Positions 24,355 through 39,300 of a stretch of 64,000 nt of DNA are shown here, one piece after another (positions within the stretch are counted from its first letter, which is position 1; each line of letters opens with the position of its first letter). Where the stretch lies: NCBI RefSeq assembly GCF_034087045.1, contig NZ_CP139247.1, positions 7,094,001 through 7,158,000 on the forward strand, written 5' to 3'. The notes under the pieces were generated by a model. That model ran no database searches. It was not told the origin of the DNA and worked only from the letters and a program-made list of their open reading frames with translations. The DNA is from Chitinophaga sancti. Its GTDB lineage: Bacteria; Bacteroidota; Bacteroidia; Chitinophagales; Chitinophagaceae. The position numbers were made by a program, and so were the translations under genes.

Positions 24355-27300
24355 TTAAATGATCGTTGTCACTTTAGATGCCGGTGTATCTGTTGATGCT
24401 TTCATCCAAAGTATGTTTTGTATTTCGGCAGCGACAGTTGCAATATCCGGGCTATTAAAAAAGGCAGTCATATCAGGCTCGATGCCGAATTGTTCATGAA
24501 TTTTCCACATCACCTTAATAGCAGCAATACTATGTCCACCCAGTTCAAAGAAGCTGTCGTTTACACCTATTTTCTCCGTATCCAATCCCAGCACGTCGCC
24601 CCAGATAATTACCAGGTCCTGCTCTGTCTGATTACGACTACCGACATATGTGGAGCGTTGACGCTGTGCATCATAATCAGGTGATGGCAGGGCTTTTTTG
24701 TCAATCTTTCCATTGAGTGTAATGGGCAATTTCTCCAGCGGCATCAACCATGTTGGAATCATGTAGGCAGGCAATCTGCCCAGGAGCCAGGTACGTAGCG
24801 CTGCTATATCTATATTTGCAGATCCTGCAACATATCCAATGAGGTTATTCCTGTCAGGGATCACTAATGCCTGTGCAATACCAGGATATTGCTGTATTAC
24901 CTGTTCTATTTCACCAGGTTCAATTCTGAATCCACGGATTTTTATCTGTTCATCTTTCCGCCCCAGGAAGAGTATATTTCCGTCAGGCTGCCAGCGTCCG
25001 AGGTCGCCGGTTTTGTATATCCGCCTGCCTTGTTTAAAAGGATCCGCCACAAACTTTTCAGCTGTCAATAATGGCTGATGGAGATATCCTTTTGCAAGGC
25101 CTGAACCACCTATACAGATCTCTCCTGGTACACCTACCGGTACTGGTTGCAAGTGGTTGTCCAGCAGATATACATAATTATTCCCAAATGGGCGTCCCAA
25201 TGGAATACTATCATAAGAGCTGAGATCAATACGATTGACCAGTTTTCCGATAGTCGTTTCCGATGGGCCATAATGATTATATACCTCGCAGCTTCCAGCA
25301 CCGGTTTTAATTATATCAAGCACGTCTGCTGTCAGTTTTTCACCACCGAATATCAGGCACTTTGTCGGTGCAAACAATTTTCCTTTGCGTTGTAATGAGG
25401 CAAAATGAGAGGGTACGATTTTAAGGCAATCGAGCCTGTTGGCACTCATCTTTTCAGTACTAATTACATCCGCAGTAGAGAACACATGCAGGCATCCGCC
25501 AATGAGCAGGGATGTGTAAATGATGGTATTGCCGAGATCCGCTGCGATTGTAGATACCAATCCAAAAGTTTGACAGCTGTCGATATTCGTGCGGCTTCTG
25601 ATGGCATAGGAATAATCCACCAATGCATGATGACTGATTAATACACCCTTAGGTTTTCCAGTAGACCCTGATGTATAGATACAATAAGCGAGGTCGTCCG
25701 GCGTAGTAGATATGACCGGGTTTTCAACAGACCAGGCATCCTGTACGCGGCTAAAGCGTTCCAGTGCTGTTTTATCTATTAATACCTTACTGCCGCTATC
25801 CGATAGCATATAACTGATACGCTCAGCGGGATAATCCACATCTATTGGTATGTACGCAGCACCTGCTTTAAGTACAGCCAACAGGGCAATGATCATTTTC
25901 TCACCACGTTCGAAGCTGATCGCTACCAGATCATTTGGCAGCAGCTGATAAGTATTGATCAGGTAATGCGCCAGTTGGTTAGCCTGGGAATTCAATTCAG
26001 CATAGGTCAGGCTGATGTCTCCAGCTACCAGTGCTGGTTGATCAGGTGTGCGTGCTGCCTGTTCTGCAAATAATGCTGCGACTGTTTTGTCCGCCGGATA
26101 TTGGACACTGGAACTATTAAAGGTATGCAGCACCTCTTCCTGCGCGGACACGGATAAATAACTGAGCTTGTCAAGTGGTGTTGCCGGTGCCGTCAGTATT
26201 GCCAGCAATAGCTGCTCCAGGTGGTCCAGTATCCTGGTAGCGGTATCACTAAAAAATATATCACTGTTATATATAAGTCTTGCATGAATGGTTTCACCCG
26301 TAGTCATAAAATCAAATGCCAGGTCATACTTGCTGGTATACTTATTTCCTTCACTATATTCAGTGACTTCGAGTGCTTGTAGTTGTTGTTGCTGTGCATC
26401 GCCTGTATGCTCCTGCAGCACTACAGATACGTCAAACAATGGGTGTCTGCTTATGTCACGTTGTAACTTCAGTTGTTCAATCAGCTCATCAAATGGATAT
26501 ACCTGGTGGGAATATGCATCAATGGTTTGCTGACGAACTTTCTCAAGTAGGGACAGATAGCTTTCCTCTCCGTTGAACCGGGATCGCAATGCAATGGTAT
26601 TTACATAGAAGCCGATCTGCGATTCCAGGTCTATATGCTCCCTGCCGGCGACAGGACTACCAATGATAATATCTTCCTGTCCGGTATACCTATATATTAA
26701 AGCGTTGACTGCTGCCAATAATCCCATATACAGCGTAGCATTGTGTTGCTGCAAAAATGGAAGCAGTTTGCCGGCGATATCAGCATGGAATATTTTATGT
26801 ACACCACCGCCATTATACGTTTTTACTACCGGACGGGGTTTATCGCCTGCGATGCCCAGTATGGGCAGTTCCCCTTCAAATTGCTGCAACCAATAGGAAC
26901 GGTGTGCCTGCAAATGCTCGCCGGTCAGTTGTTGCACCTGCCATGCCGCGTAATCCTTGTACTGGATACGCAACGGTGTCAGGGCCTCTCCTCCATTGTA
27001 TAAGTGAAGCAATTCCCGGATCAGTACATTTAAAGAACGACCATCGCTGATGATGTGGTGCATCACGTAATTGAATATCCATTTATCATCAGCTACCTTG
27101 TAAACGGCAGCTCTCAACAGCGGACCATCTGCCAGCGAAAAAGGCCGGAAAAAATCTTGCTGTATCAGTTCATGCAACCGGCTGTCCGCCCCGGTCAGAT
27201 CAGTATAAGCTACCCTGATTGAGCTTTGTGGCAGAATGACCTGTTGTACATTTCCCGGTGTTACTTCACGAAACACTGTACGCAGTACTTCGTGTCTCTC

Positions 27301-30300
27301 ACCCAGGGTTGTCAGGCTATGTTCCAATGCCTGCATATCCAGCTTTCCTTTAAACTCATAGGCCCCTGCTACATTATAGGCTACACTGGCGGCTTCAATG
27401 CGGCTCATGATCCATATGCGGCGTTGGGCAGCAGACAATGCATATCCCTGTTGAACAGGAACAGGGGAAATTCCGGTGAATGCCGTAGCAGATGTGGTTG
27501 TAAGTACAATTGCCAGGTCTTCCAGCACCGGCCGTGTAAAGATCTCTTTTAATCCTATTTTTATATTCGCATCGCGATACAGCTGACTCACTACTCTTGT
27601 CGCTTTTACACTATCGCCACCTGATTCGAAGAAATTATCTTTTACACTGATCCGCTCTTTGCCCAGTACTTTATGCCAGATATCCACCAGGCATTGTTCT
27701 GCAGCATTTCGGGGTGCTACATAATCGATACCGGTTTCCAATCCGATACCTGCAGGTGCCGGCAACATCTTTCTGTCCAGTTTACCATTGGCGTTCAGCG
27801 GCAGGGAGGCGAGCTGCACATAGTGTGCAGGCATCATATAGGCTGGCAACATCTTCTCCAGGTGTGTTAAGAGGTAAGAAGCATTTAGAGTATCGTCACT
27901 TACCACGTAAGCTACCAGTTCTTTTTCGTCGTTTATTCCGGGATGGACAGCTACTGCTGCGGAAATGATTGCAGGGATCTTATGGAGTGCATGCTCTATC
28001 TCCCCGGTCTCTATTCTGAATCCACGGATCTTTACCTGGTTATCTTTTCTGCCTACAAATACAATGTTTCCATCGGGCAGCCAGCGGCCAATATCACCAC
28101 TACGGTACATTAGTTCACCATCGCGGAATGGATTGGGTACAAATTTTTCAGCCGTCAGCTCCGGATGATTCAGGTATCCCCTGGCGAGTCCATCACCACT
28201 CAGGCAGATCTCGCCGGCAACGCCTATACCACATTGCTGCAGGTTTTTATCAAGGATGAATACACTATCATTGTTCAATGGCTTTCCTATTGGCAACACA
28301 TCGGGTTTGCCAGAAATAGGATACATCAGTGAAAAGGTTGTATTTTCAGTTGGCCCGTATGCATGGATGATCTGCAATGCCGGATAGGTATCATATAATT
28401 TATACAGGTGTGCCAAAGATGCCCGGTCCCCACCACTTATAATTGCTTTCAGGTTTTCAAATACCGTAATATCTTTATCAATCAGCTCATACAACCATCC
28501 ACAGGTAAACCACATAGTATCTACGCCTTTTGCACGGATAGTAGCACCCAACAGGCTGGCATCAAGCAATACTTCTTTGGGAGCAAAAATCAATGTACCA
28601 CCGGTCAGCAACATGCTCCAATATTCAAATGTGGTGGCATCAAAGGAAATAGAACCGGTGGACAATAACACTTCATTGCCGGTAAGCGGAACATAATTGC
28701 AGGGGATGATTAACCGCAGGATACCCCGGTGCTCAATCATCACTCCTTTAGGCTGGCCTGTGGACCCGGAGGTATACATAATATAGGCCAGGTCTGTCGC
28801 GGTATTAACCGGGGTAGGATTTGCCCTGCTATAATCATTCCTGATACTATAAAAGTTATGCCATGCCTGCTCATCAAAGACTAATCTGCAATGGCTGTCA
28901 GTCAGCATGAAATCTATTCTTTCTGACGGGTAATCAGGCGTAACAGGTACATAAGCGCCACCAGCTTTTAATATGCCCAGAATGGCGATCATGAGCTTAT
29001 CTGACCGGTCCAGGATTAGTCCCACCGAATCTCCTGGTTGAATACCCGCGCTATGCCTGAGATAGTGAGCAAGCTGATTGGTGATTTCATTCAGCGCAGT
29101 ATATGTCCAGACAGTATCTTCAAATATTACCGCAGCCTTTGATGGTGTGCGTAACACCTGCTCTTCAAATACCTGCATAACTGTACTGTCACGTGGATAT
29201 ACAGCCGCGGTATCATTAAAACCGAACAGCAACTTTTTCCGCTCATTTGCACTGATATAATCCAGTTTACTCAGCGCTGTTTCCGGTGAGGCGATGATGG
29301 CGTTCAGCAATTGTTCCAGGTGTTCCACCAGATAATTGGCCATGCCGGCATCATACAGATCTGTATTATACAGCAGGGTTAAGTGGAGATCTTCGGCAGA
29401 TTCGCTGAAAGTGAATTGAAGATCAAATTTGCTGGTTACAGTTGTATCACTCTTGTAAGGGTAAATTTTTAAATGGTCAATACCGGAATTCTCCATCTGC
29501 CGGCTTTCGCTGAGTAATGAAAGTGCCACATCAAACAATGGATAGCGGCTCATATCACGTTTCATTTGAAGATCTTCTACCAGCTGATCAAATGGATATC
29601 GCTGATGTGCATAAGCATCTAAAGTGAGCTGACGGGTGGCAGACAGCAGTGCAATAAAGCTATCCTCCCCACTGAACTGTGATCGAAGTGCCAGCGTGTT
29701 TACATAAAAACCTATCTGACCATTCAGATCGGGATGCTCTCTACCTACAACCGGGAAACCAACAATAATATCTTCCTGCCCCGAATATCTGTATAGCAGC
29801 GTGTTCACAGTTGCCAGCAGGCCCATGAACAAGGTAGCATCCTGCTGTGAGAGTAGTTTTCTGAAACCTTTGTTTGTATAACGATTCAGCGTTTTGTTGA
29901 TGACACTGCCATTGTATGTTTTTACTGAAGGGCGGGGTCTGTCTGATAACAGTTCAAGTGTGGGTAGCGAACCTGCAAAGCGATTTAGCCAATAATTCCG
30001 ATCCTGCTGATGATCTTCACTGGTCAGTAGCTGGTACTGCCATGTAGCGTAGTCTTTATATTGAATACGCAGGGCCGGAAGAGTTTCATTTCCTTTATAG
30101 TATTCCAGGAGCTCCGTGATCAATATTTCCATTGAAACGGCATCACTGATAATGTGATGCATCACATAGCTGAAAATCCATTGATGGTCCGACAACTGGT
30201 ATAAACCAGCTTTCAGCAATGGTCCCCTTGTAAGATTAAAAACGTGCGTGCTATCCTGTTCCAGCAGATCACTGACTCTATCCGGTTGATCCCGCAGGTC

Positions 30301-33300
30301 AATATAAGACAGGTTAAAAGCGTATGCAGGTAATATTAATTGCCGGGTTTCATCACCTTCACTTTCCAGGAAAATGGTACGTAATATTTCATGGCGGGCA
30401 ATCAACCGGGTAATACTTTCTTCCAGACGTTCCTTGTCTACGTTACCTTCGAAGACATAGGCGCCTGGAACATTGTAGGCTACATTACCATCTTCCAGCT
30501 GACTCAGTATCCATAAACGCCGTTGTGAAGAAGAGAGAACATAGCTTTCCTGCAGTTCTGCCAATGGTATCGGTACATATGAAGTTTGACCTGAAGCCCT
30601 TAATAATAATGCCTGGTCTTCCAGTACAGGGTTTTCAAAGATATCCTTCAACGAGATCTTTACTTCAAATGTTTTATATAACTGACTCGTTAGGCGGATG
30701 GCTCGTAAGCTGTGACCTCCTGACAGAAAGAAATTGTCTTTTACACTGATCTTTTCACGGTTCAATCCAAGCAGCTCACTCCAGATGTCTGCCAGCTGCT
30801 GTTCCGTTTCATTGCGTGGCGCCACATACATCGTTGCTGTAGCGACTTCCGGTGATGGTAACTGTCTGCGGTCTACCTTGCCATTTGCTGTCAGCGGCAG
30901 CGATTCCAGCTGGATATAGTATGAGGGCAGCATGTAGACCGGCAACTGGCTACCCAGCCACGCGGATAATGCCGGAATGTTCAACGTGGTGTCAGATGTG
31001 ATATAGGCTGCTAACTCCTGTTCATATACGGTTACAACTGCTGCATTGATAGCTTCATGCTTTTCCAACGCATGTTCAATTTCCCCTGTTTCTACACGGA
31101 AGCCACGGATCTTAACCTGGTCATCCCGGCGACCTGTAAATATGATGGCGCCATCTGCCTGCCAGTAACCCGTATCGCCCGTACGATAAAGACGATCGCC
31201 TTCGACAAACGGACTACTGATAAACTTTTCTGCTGTCAGCGATGCCTGGTTCAGGTAACCTATTGCCACTCCATCTCCTCCCACACAGATCTCCCCTCTT
31301 ACGCCAATACCACATAGCTGACCGGCATTATCCAGGATATATGCACGGCTGTTACTGATCGGATAACCAATTGGGATGATATCTGTAGCATTGCCGATCT
31401 CATAGGTCAGTGAGAAAGTGGTATTCTCAGTCGGACCATAACCATTGACGATGTGCAGAGCAGGATAGGCTTCACGCAGACGTGCGATGTGCGGACCGGA
31501 AAGTTTATCTCCACCGGCTACCACAGTCTGTAAGCCCTGGAATACAGACAGGTTGCTGTCAATCAGTTCATGCAGCCACCCTGCAGTGAACCACATGGTG
31601 TTTACTCCCTTTCCCTGTATTTCATCAGCCAGCAGAGAAGCATCCAGCAGCGTATCACGGCTGATCATCACAAGCCGGCCGCCACTCAGCAGCATACTCC
31701 AGTATTCAAAGGTGGTCGCATCAAAGGAGAGCGAACCTGTACATAGTAAAGTTTCATCACCACTCAGTGGTACATAGTTGCAGGGGATCACCAGCCGCAA
31801 TACACTCCGCTGGGTGACCAGCACGCCCTTCGGATGACCGGTGGAACCGGAGGTATACATCACGTATGCCAGGTCTGTAGCGGCATTGACTTCCGCAGGA
31901 GTGGTAACCGGGGTGGTAAGATTTTCCAGCTGGATATCCAGGGCAAAAATGTGACCTGTGTAATAGTCCAGGCTGAACAGATAATCACTCTGTGTGATCA
32001 GCACACGTGCACCCGTGTCTTCCAGCATGAAGGACTTGCGGGTATCGGGATAGGATGGATCGATGGGAACGTAAGCACCTCCCGCCTTCAGGATGCCAAG
32101 GATGGCGACCAGCAGGTCGGCTGAACGGTCGGCCATAATACCTACCAGGTCATTGCGGCCTATACCGTATTCCTCACGCAGGTAGTGACCTAACCGGCTG
32201 GAACGTTCATCCAGCTCTTTGTAGGTATAAACCTGTGTTCCATATATGATAGCTACCTTGTCCGGGGTTTGTCTGGCCTGGGCCGAAAATACAGCTGCCA
32301 GGGAACTGTCTCGCGGATAAGGAACAGTAGTATGATTGAAAGTTGTTAAAAGTTGTTCCCGTTCATTTGCGCCGATGTAATCGAGTTGCCATAATGTGGT
32401 AGCAGGAGCAGCGATTACTGACAACAATAACTGTTCGAAATGATGTAATAAACGCGTTGCTGTATGCCTATCATAAATATCACTGTTGTAGACAAGATCT
32501 GCACGGATACCTCCATCTGATTCTGTAAAATTGAAGGCCAGGTCAAATTTACTGATTGTCTCAGCAGCCGCATCATAGCTGTTAATCGACAACTCACCAA
32601 TGACAGGCGATAAAGACTCCATGTTCTGCAAAACTACAGATACATCAAACAGCGGATGACGGCCTGAATCCCGTTGTAATACCAGTTCATCTAACAATGC
32701 GTCAAAAGGATATGACTGGTGTGCATAGGCATCCAGCGTCAGCTGACGGGTATTACTCAATAAGGATAAAAAACTATCCTTACCTGTAAATCGGCTACGA
32801 AGTGCCAACGTGTTCAGATAGTTACCTAGCTGACCTTCCAGGTCTGCATGTTCACGGCCTGCGATCTGGCTGCCGATAATGATATCTTCCTGGCCGGAGT
32901 ATTTGTATAGCAACACATTCACAGAGGCCAGCAGTCCCATGAACAGGGTTGCATGCTGTTCGTGTAATAACTGACGGAGCTGGTCGGTCTGGTCACTGCC
33001 CAAAAAACCGCTGACGATCCCACCTGCATAGGTTTTTATACCTGGACGGGACTTTGCACCGGATAACTCCAGCACAGGGAGTTCGCCGGATAACTGTTCA
33101 TGCCAGTAAAGACGGTCCGCTTCCTGCAGGTGCTGCGACTGCCATTCACTATAGTCTTTATATTGAATGCGCAGTGCAGGCAGGTCATTATTTCCTTTGT
33201 ATAGTTCCAGCAGCTCATTGACCAGTATCACCACGGAAACACCATCACTGATGATGTGGTGCATCACAAATCCAAGGATCCATTGCTGATCAGTCAACTG

Positions 33301-36300
33301 GTACAGCGTTGCGCGTAATAACGGACCACAGGCAAGGTCAAAAGGTGCCAGAAAATCGTGCTTCAGCAGCCTGTCCACATCAGTCGTAGTACCGCGCAGA
33401 TCGATCTTCTTAATGGAGAAATCAATACCGGGTAGTATGAACTGGCGCACCTCTTCCGCTTCAGGGAAAACAGTACGCAGAATCTCATGACGGGTGATCA
33501 GTGCATTGAACGCTCCTTCTAATCTGGCAACATCCAATGGCCCATTAAACTCATAGGCAGCAGGCACATTGTAAGCTACATTACCATCTTCCAGCTGACT
33601 CAGTATCCACAAACGCCGTTGTGAAGAAGAGAGAACATAGCTTTCCTGCAGTTCTGCCAATGGTATCGGTACATATGAAGTTTGACCTGAAGCCCTTAAT
33701 AATAATGCCTGGTCTTCCAGTACAGGGTTTTCAAAGATATCCTTCAACGAGATCTTTACTTCAAATGTTTTATATAACTGACTCGTTAGGCGGATGGCTC
33801 GTAAGCTGTGACCTCCTGACAGAAAGAAATTGTCTTTTACACTGATCTTTTCACGGTTCAATCCAAGCAGCTCACTCCAGATGTCTGCCAGCTGCTGTTC
33901 CGTTTCATTGCGTGGCGCCACATACATCGTTGCTGTAGCGACTTCCGGTGATGGTAACTGTCTGCGGTCTACCTTGCCATTCGCTGTCAGCGGCAGCGAT
34001 TCCAGCTGGATATAGTATGAGGGCAGCATGTAGACCGGCAACTGGCTACCCAGCCACGCGGATAATGCCGGAATGTTCAACGTGGTGTCAGATGTGATAT
34101 AGGCTGCTAACTCCTGTTCATATACGGTTACAACTGCTGCATTGATAGCTTCATGCTTTTCCAACGCATGTTCAATTTCCCCTGTTTCTACACGGAAGCC
34201 ACGGATCTTAACCTGGTCATCCCGGCGACCTGTAAATATGATGGCGCCATCTGCCTGCCAGTAACCCGTATCGCCCGTACGATAAAGACGATCGCCTTCG
34301 ACAAACGGACTACTGATAAACTTTTCTGCTGTCAGCGATGCCTGGTTCAGGTAACCTATTGCCACTCCATCTCCTCCCACACAGATCTCCCCTCTTACGC
34401 CAATACCACATAGCTGACCGGCATTATCCAGGATATATGCACGGCTGTTACTGATCGGATAACCAATTGGGATGATATCTGTAGCATTGCCGATCTCATA
34501 GGTCAGTGAGAAAGTGGTATTCTCAGTCGGACCATAACCATTGACGATGTGCAGAGCAGGATAGACTTCACGCAGACGTGCGATGTGCGGACCGGAAAGT
34601 TTATCTCCACCGGCTACCACAGTCTGTAAGCCCTGGAATACAGACAGGTTGCTGTCAATCAGTTCATGCAGCCACCCTGCAGTGAACCACATGGTGTTTA
34701 CTCCCTTTCCCTGTATTTCATCAGCCAGCAGAGAAGCATCCAGCAGCGTATCACGGCTGATCATCACAAGCCGGCCGCCACTCAGCAGCATACTCCAGTA
34801 TTCAAAGGTGGTCGCATCAAAGGAGAGCGAACCTGTACATAGTAAAGTTTCATCACCACTCAGTGGTACATAGTTGCAGGGGATCACCAGCCGCAATACA
34901 CTCCGCTGGGTGACCAGCACGCCCTTCGGATGACCGGTGGAACCGGAGGTATACATCACGTATGCCAGGTCTGTAGCGGCATTGACTTCCGCAGGAGTGG
35001 TAACCGGGGTGGTAAGATTTTCCAGCTGGATATCCAGGGCAAAAATGTGACCTGTGTAATAGTCCAGGCTGAACAGATAATCACTCTGTGTGATCAGCAC
35101 ACGTGCACCCGTGTCTTCCAGCATGAAGGACTTGCGGGTATCGGGATAGGATGGATCGATGGGAACGTAAGCACCTCCCGCCTTCAGGATGCCAAGGATG
35201 GCGACCAGCAGGTCGGCTGAACGGTCGGCCATAATACCTACCAGGTCATTGCGGCCTATACCGTATTCCTCACGCAGGTAGTGACCTAACCGGCTGGAAC
35301 GTTCATCCAGCTCTTTGTAGGTATAAACCTGTGTTCCATATATGATAGCTACCTTGTCCGGGGTTTGTCTGGCCTGGGCCGAAAATACAGCTGCCAGGGA
35401 ACTGTCTCGCGGATAAGGAACAGTAGTATGATTGAAAGTTGTTAAAAGTTGTTCCCGTTCATTTGCGCCGATGTAATCGAGTTGCCATAATGTGGTAGCA
35501 GGAGCAGCGATTACTGACAACAATAACTGTTCGAAATGATGTAATAAACGCGTTGCTGTATGCCTATCATAAATATCACTGTTGTAGACAAGATCTGCAC
35601 GGATACCTCCATCTGATTCTGTAAAATTGAAGGCCAGGTCAAATTTACTGATTGTCTCAGCAGCCGCATCATAGCTGTTAATCGACAACTCACCAATGAC
35701 AGGCGATAAAGACTCCATGTTCTGCAAAACTACAGATACATCAAACAGCGGATGACGGCCTGAATCCCGTTGTAATACCAGTTCATCTAACAATGCGTCA
35801 AAAGGATATGACTGGTGTGCATAGGCATCCAGCGTCAGCTGACGGGTATTACTCAATAAGGATAAAAAACTATCCTTACCTGTAAATCGGCTACGAAGTG
35901 CCAACGTGTTCAGATAGTTACCTAGCTGACCTTCCAGGTCTGCATGTTCACGGCCTGCGATCTGGCTGCCGATAATGATATCTTCCTGGCCGGAGTATTT
36001 GTATAGCAACACATTCACAGAGGCCAGCAGTCCCATAAACAGGGTTGCATGCTGTTCGTGTAATAACTGACGGAGCTGGTCGGTCTGGTCACTGCCCAAA
36101 AAACCGCTGACGATCCCACCTGCATAGGTTTTTATACCTGGACGGGACTTTGCACCGGATAACTCCAGCACAGGGAGTTCGCCGGATAACTGTTCATGCC
36201 AGTAAAGACGGTCCGCTTCCTGCAGGTGCTGCGACTGCCATTCACTATAGTCTTTATATTGAATGCGCAGTGCAGGCAGGTCATTATTTCCTTTGTATAG

Positions 36301-39300
36301 TTCCAGCAGCTCATTGACCAGTATCACCACGGAAACACCATCACTGATGATGTGGTGCATCACAAATCCAAGGATCCATTGCTGATCAGTCAACTGGTAC
36401 AGCGTTGCGCGTAATAACGGACCACAGGCAAGGTCAAAAGGTGCCAGAAAATCGTGCTTCAGCAGCCTGTCCACATCAGTCGTAGTACCGCGCAGATCGA
36501 TCTTCTTAATGGAGAAATCAATACCGGGTAGTATGAACTGGCGCACCTCTTCCGCTTCAGGGAAAACAGTACGCAGAATCTCATGACGGGCGATCAGTGC
36601 ATTGAACGCTCCTTCTAATCTGGCAACATCCAATGGCCCATTAAACTCATAGGCAGCAGGCACATTGTAAGCTACGTTTCCACCTTCCAGTTGACTCAGT
36701 ATCCACAAACGCCGCTGTGCTGAGGACAATGTGTAACTTTCCTGTGGTACAGCTGCAGGAATATGTTCAAATATTGTGTGTATACCGGTATCTACCAAAC
36801 CTGCCTGATCTTCCAATAAAGGATGATTAAAGATATCTTTCAGGGATAACTTTACATCAAATGTCCGGTAAAACAGGCTCAATAACCGGGTAGCCTTCAG
36901 GCTATGCCCACCCAAAAGGAAGAAGTTATCATTTACACTTATCTTCTCTTTGCTGATGCCCAGTATATCACTCCAGATAGCTACCAAGGCTGCTTCTGTT
37001 GCCGTACGTGCACCCATATACTGTGACAGTGAAAAACTATCCGGAACTGGTAATGCTTTACGATCTGTTTTTCCACTCGCATTTAATGGCATGGCATCCA
37101 GCTGCATGAAGTAAGCTGGTACCATATATGCCGGCAGTATGGCTGACAGATAAGTGCGGATCTTATTCCATTCCAGTACTTCCCTACCAGTTACATAAGC
37201 GATCAACTCATTTTCGCCGTCGTTTCCTTTACGGGCTATCACCGTTGCTTCATGGATATCCTCATATTGCTGTAAGGCATGCACGATCTCACCCAGTTCT
37301 ATCCGGTAGCCACGTACTTTCACCTGGTCATCTTTACGACCTGCGTATACGATCAGTCCATTTGCGGTACGGTAACCAATATCTCCTGTATGGTAAAGAC
37401 GACCATCTGAAATAAAAGGATCTGTTGTAAATTTCTCTTCCGTCAGCGCTGCATTATTCAGATAGCCACGCGCCAGTCCATCACCCCCTATACAGATTTC
37501 ACCTCTTACACTTGTCGGCAACACTTCATTATCTGCACCTAAAATGTATAACTGTGTATTCCATATCGGACGCCCGATCGGGATGATCACTTCTTCTGCC
37601 CGGGTAGCATAATAACTCACATCTATAGATGCTTCCGTAGGACCATACAGGTTGTGTAAGGGTATGTTTACCAGTTCATACCATAGTTCTACTGTGGCTG
37701 GTGTCAGTGCCTCGCCGCTGGCAATCACCATCCGGACACTTTTCAATAAAGCCGCATCTACAACAGAGCCCAGGAAGCTGTTAAGCATAGATGGTACAAA
37801 ATGAAGACAGGTGACAGCCTCCCGGCTGATCAGTGATAACAACCGCCCGGGGGAAGCAACATCTTCTGCAGGACATAACACTTCTGTTGCTCCTACGCAT
37901 AATGGCAGGAATATCTCCCAGACTGATACATCAAAAGTGAAAGATGTCTTTTGAAGAATAATATCATTGCTACCCAAACTATATTCACGCCACATCCAGT
38001 TCAAACGGTTCACTACGCCACGATATTCCAGCATACAACCTTTTGGACGGCCGGTTGAACCTGAAGTATAAAGCACATACATCAGATCACGGCTGGTGGT
38101 GCCGGCTGTAAATGCTTCCGTACTGTATGCTGGCAGTGCTGCCTGCAATTGTGCAAGTGCAGCTGCAGTCAAAACAACTTTACATTTACTGTCTGATACA
38201 ATATATTGCCGGCGCTCTTCCGGAAAAGCCGGATCGATAGGCACATAAGCACCTCCCGCCTTCAGTACACCGATCAGACAGATCAGCTGCCATTCGCTAC
38301 GTTCCAGTTGCACACCTACAAGGTCGCCGGCACTTATACCATATTCTTTACGCAGGTATGCACCCACCTGGTTCGTGATCCCATCCAGCTGACTATAGCT
38401 CAGACTTGTATCGTTGTATTTTACAGCAGGATGATCTGGTCTGATCAATACCTGTTCCCGGAAAAGGTCTATGATCGTTTTATCTGCCGGGAACAGATGA
38501 TTAGTATCGTTAAAACCATATACCAGCTGCTCGCGCTCTCCCGGCAACAAATAATTCAATTTGCGTAATGGAGTCGCCGGCGCTGCCACCACTGCTGATA
38601 GCAATTGTTCAAAATGCGCAACTAACCGCTCTATCCGTGGAGCCTGGAAGATATCAGGGCTGTAGGTAACACTCACCTGTATGCTATCCTCGTCTTCTGT
38701 AAAATCAAACTGAAGATCAAATTTACAAGTGATATGGATGTCATCCTTAAACGGAGTAATACTAAGGCTTCCTGTATGTTGTTCTTCTATTTCATTATGG
38801 AAAACTACAAATACATCGAACAGCGGATGACGACTCATGTCGCGATGTAAACGCAACTCATCGATCAGCGAATCAAAAGGATATACCTGGTGTGCATAAG
38901 CTTCCAGGGTCTGCTGATGGATCATTGATAACAATGAATCAAAGCTATCCGATCCATTGAACCTGGAGCGGAGTGCCAGCGTGTTTACATAAAACCCGAT
39001 CTGCTGTTCGAGCTCCATTTGTTCACGGCCAGCTACAGCAGTACCTATAATAATATCTTCCTGGCCCGTGTACCGGTATAATAAGGTCTTTACCGCGGCC
39101 AACAAACCCATAAACAGGGTTGATCCGGCTGCATTGACCAGTTGTTTCAGTTGGCGGCTAAGGTTAATCGATAATTGTCTTTCTACTTTAGCCCCGGAAT
39201 AGTTTTTTATCAGCGGACGAACCTTGTCTGTAACAAGATCCAATACGGGTAATTCTCCTTTAAATTTGTCCAGCCAGTATGCACGGTGCGCTTCTAATGC

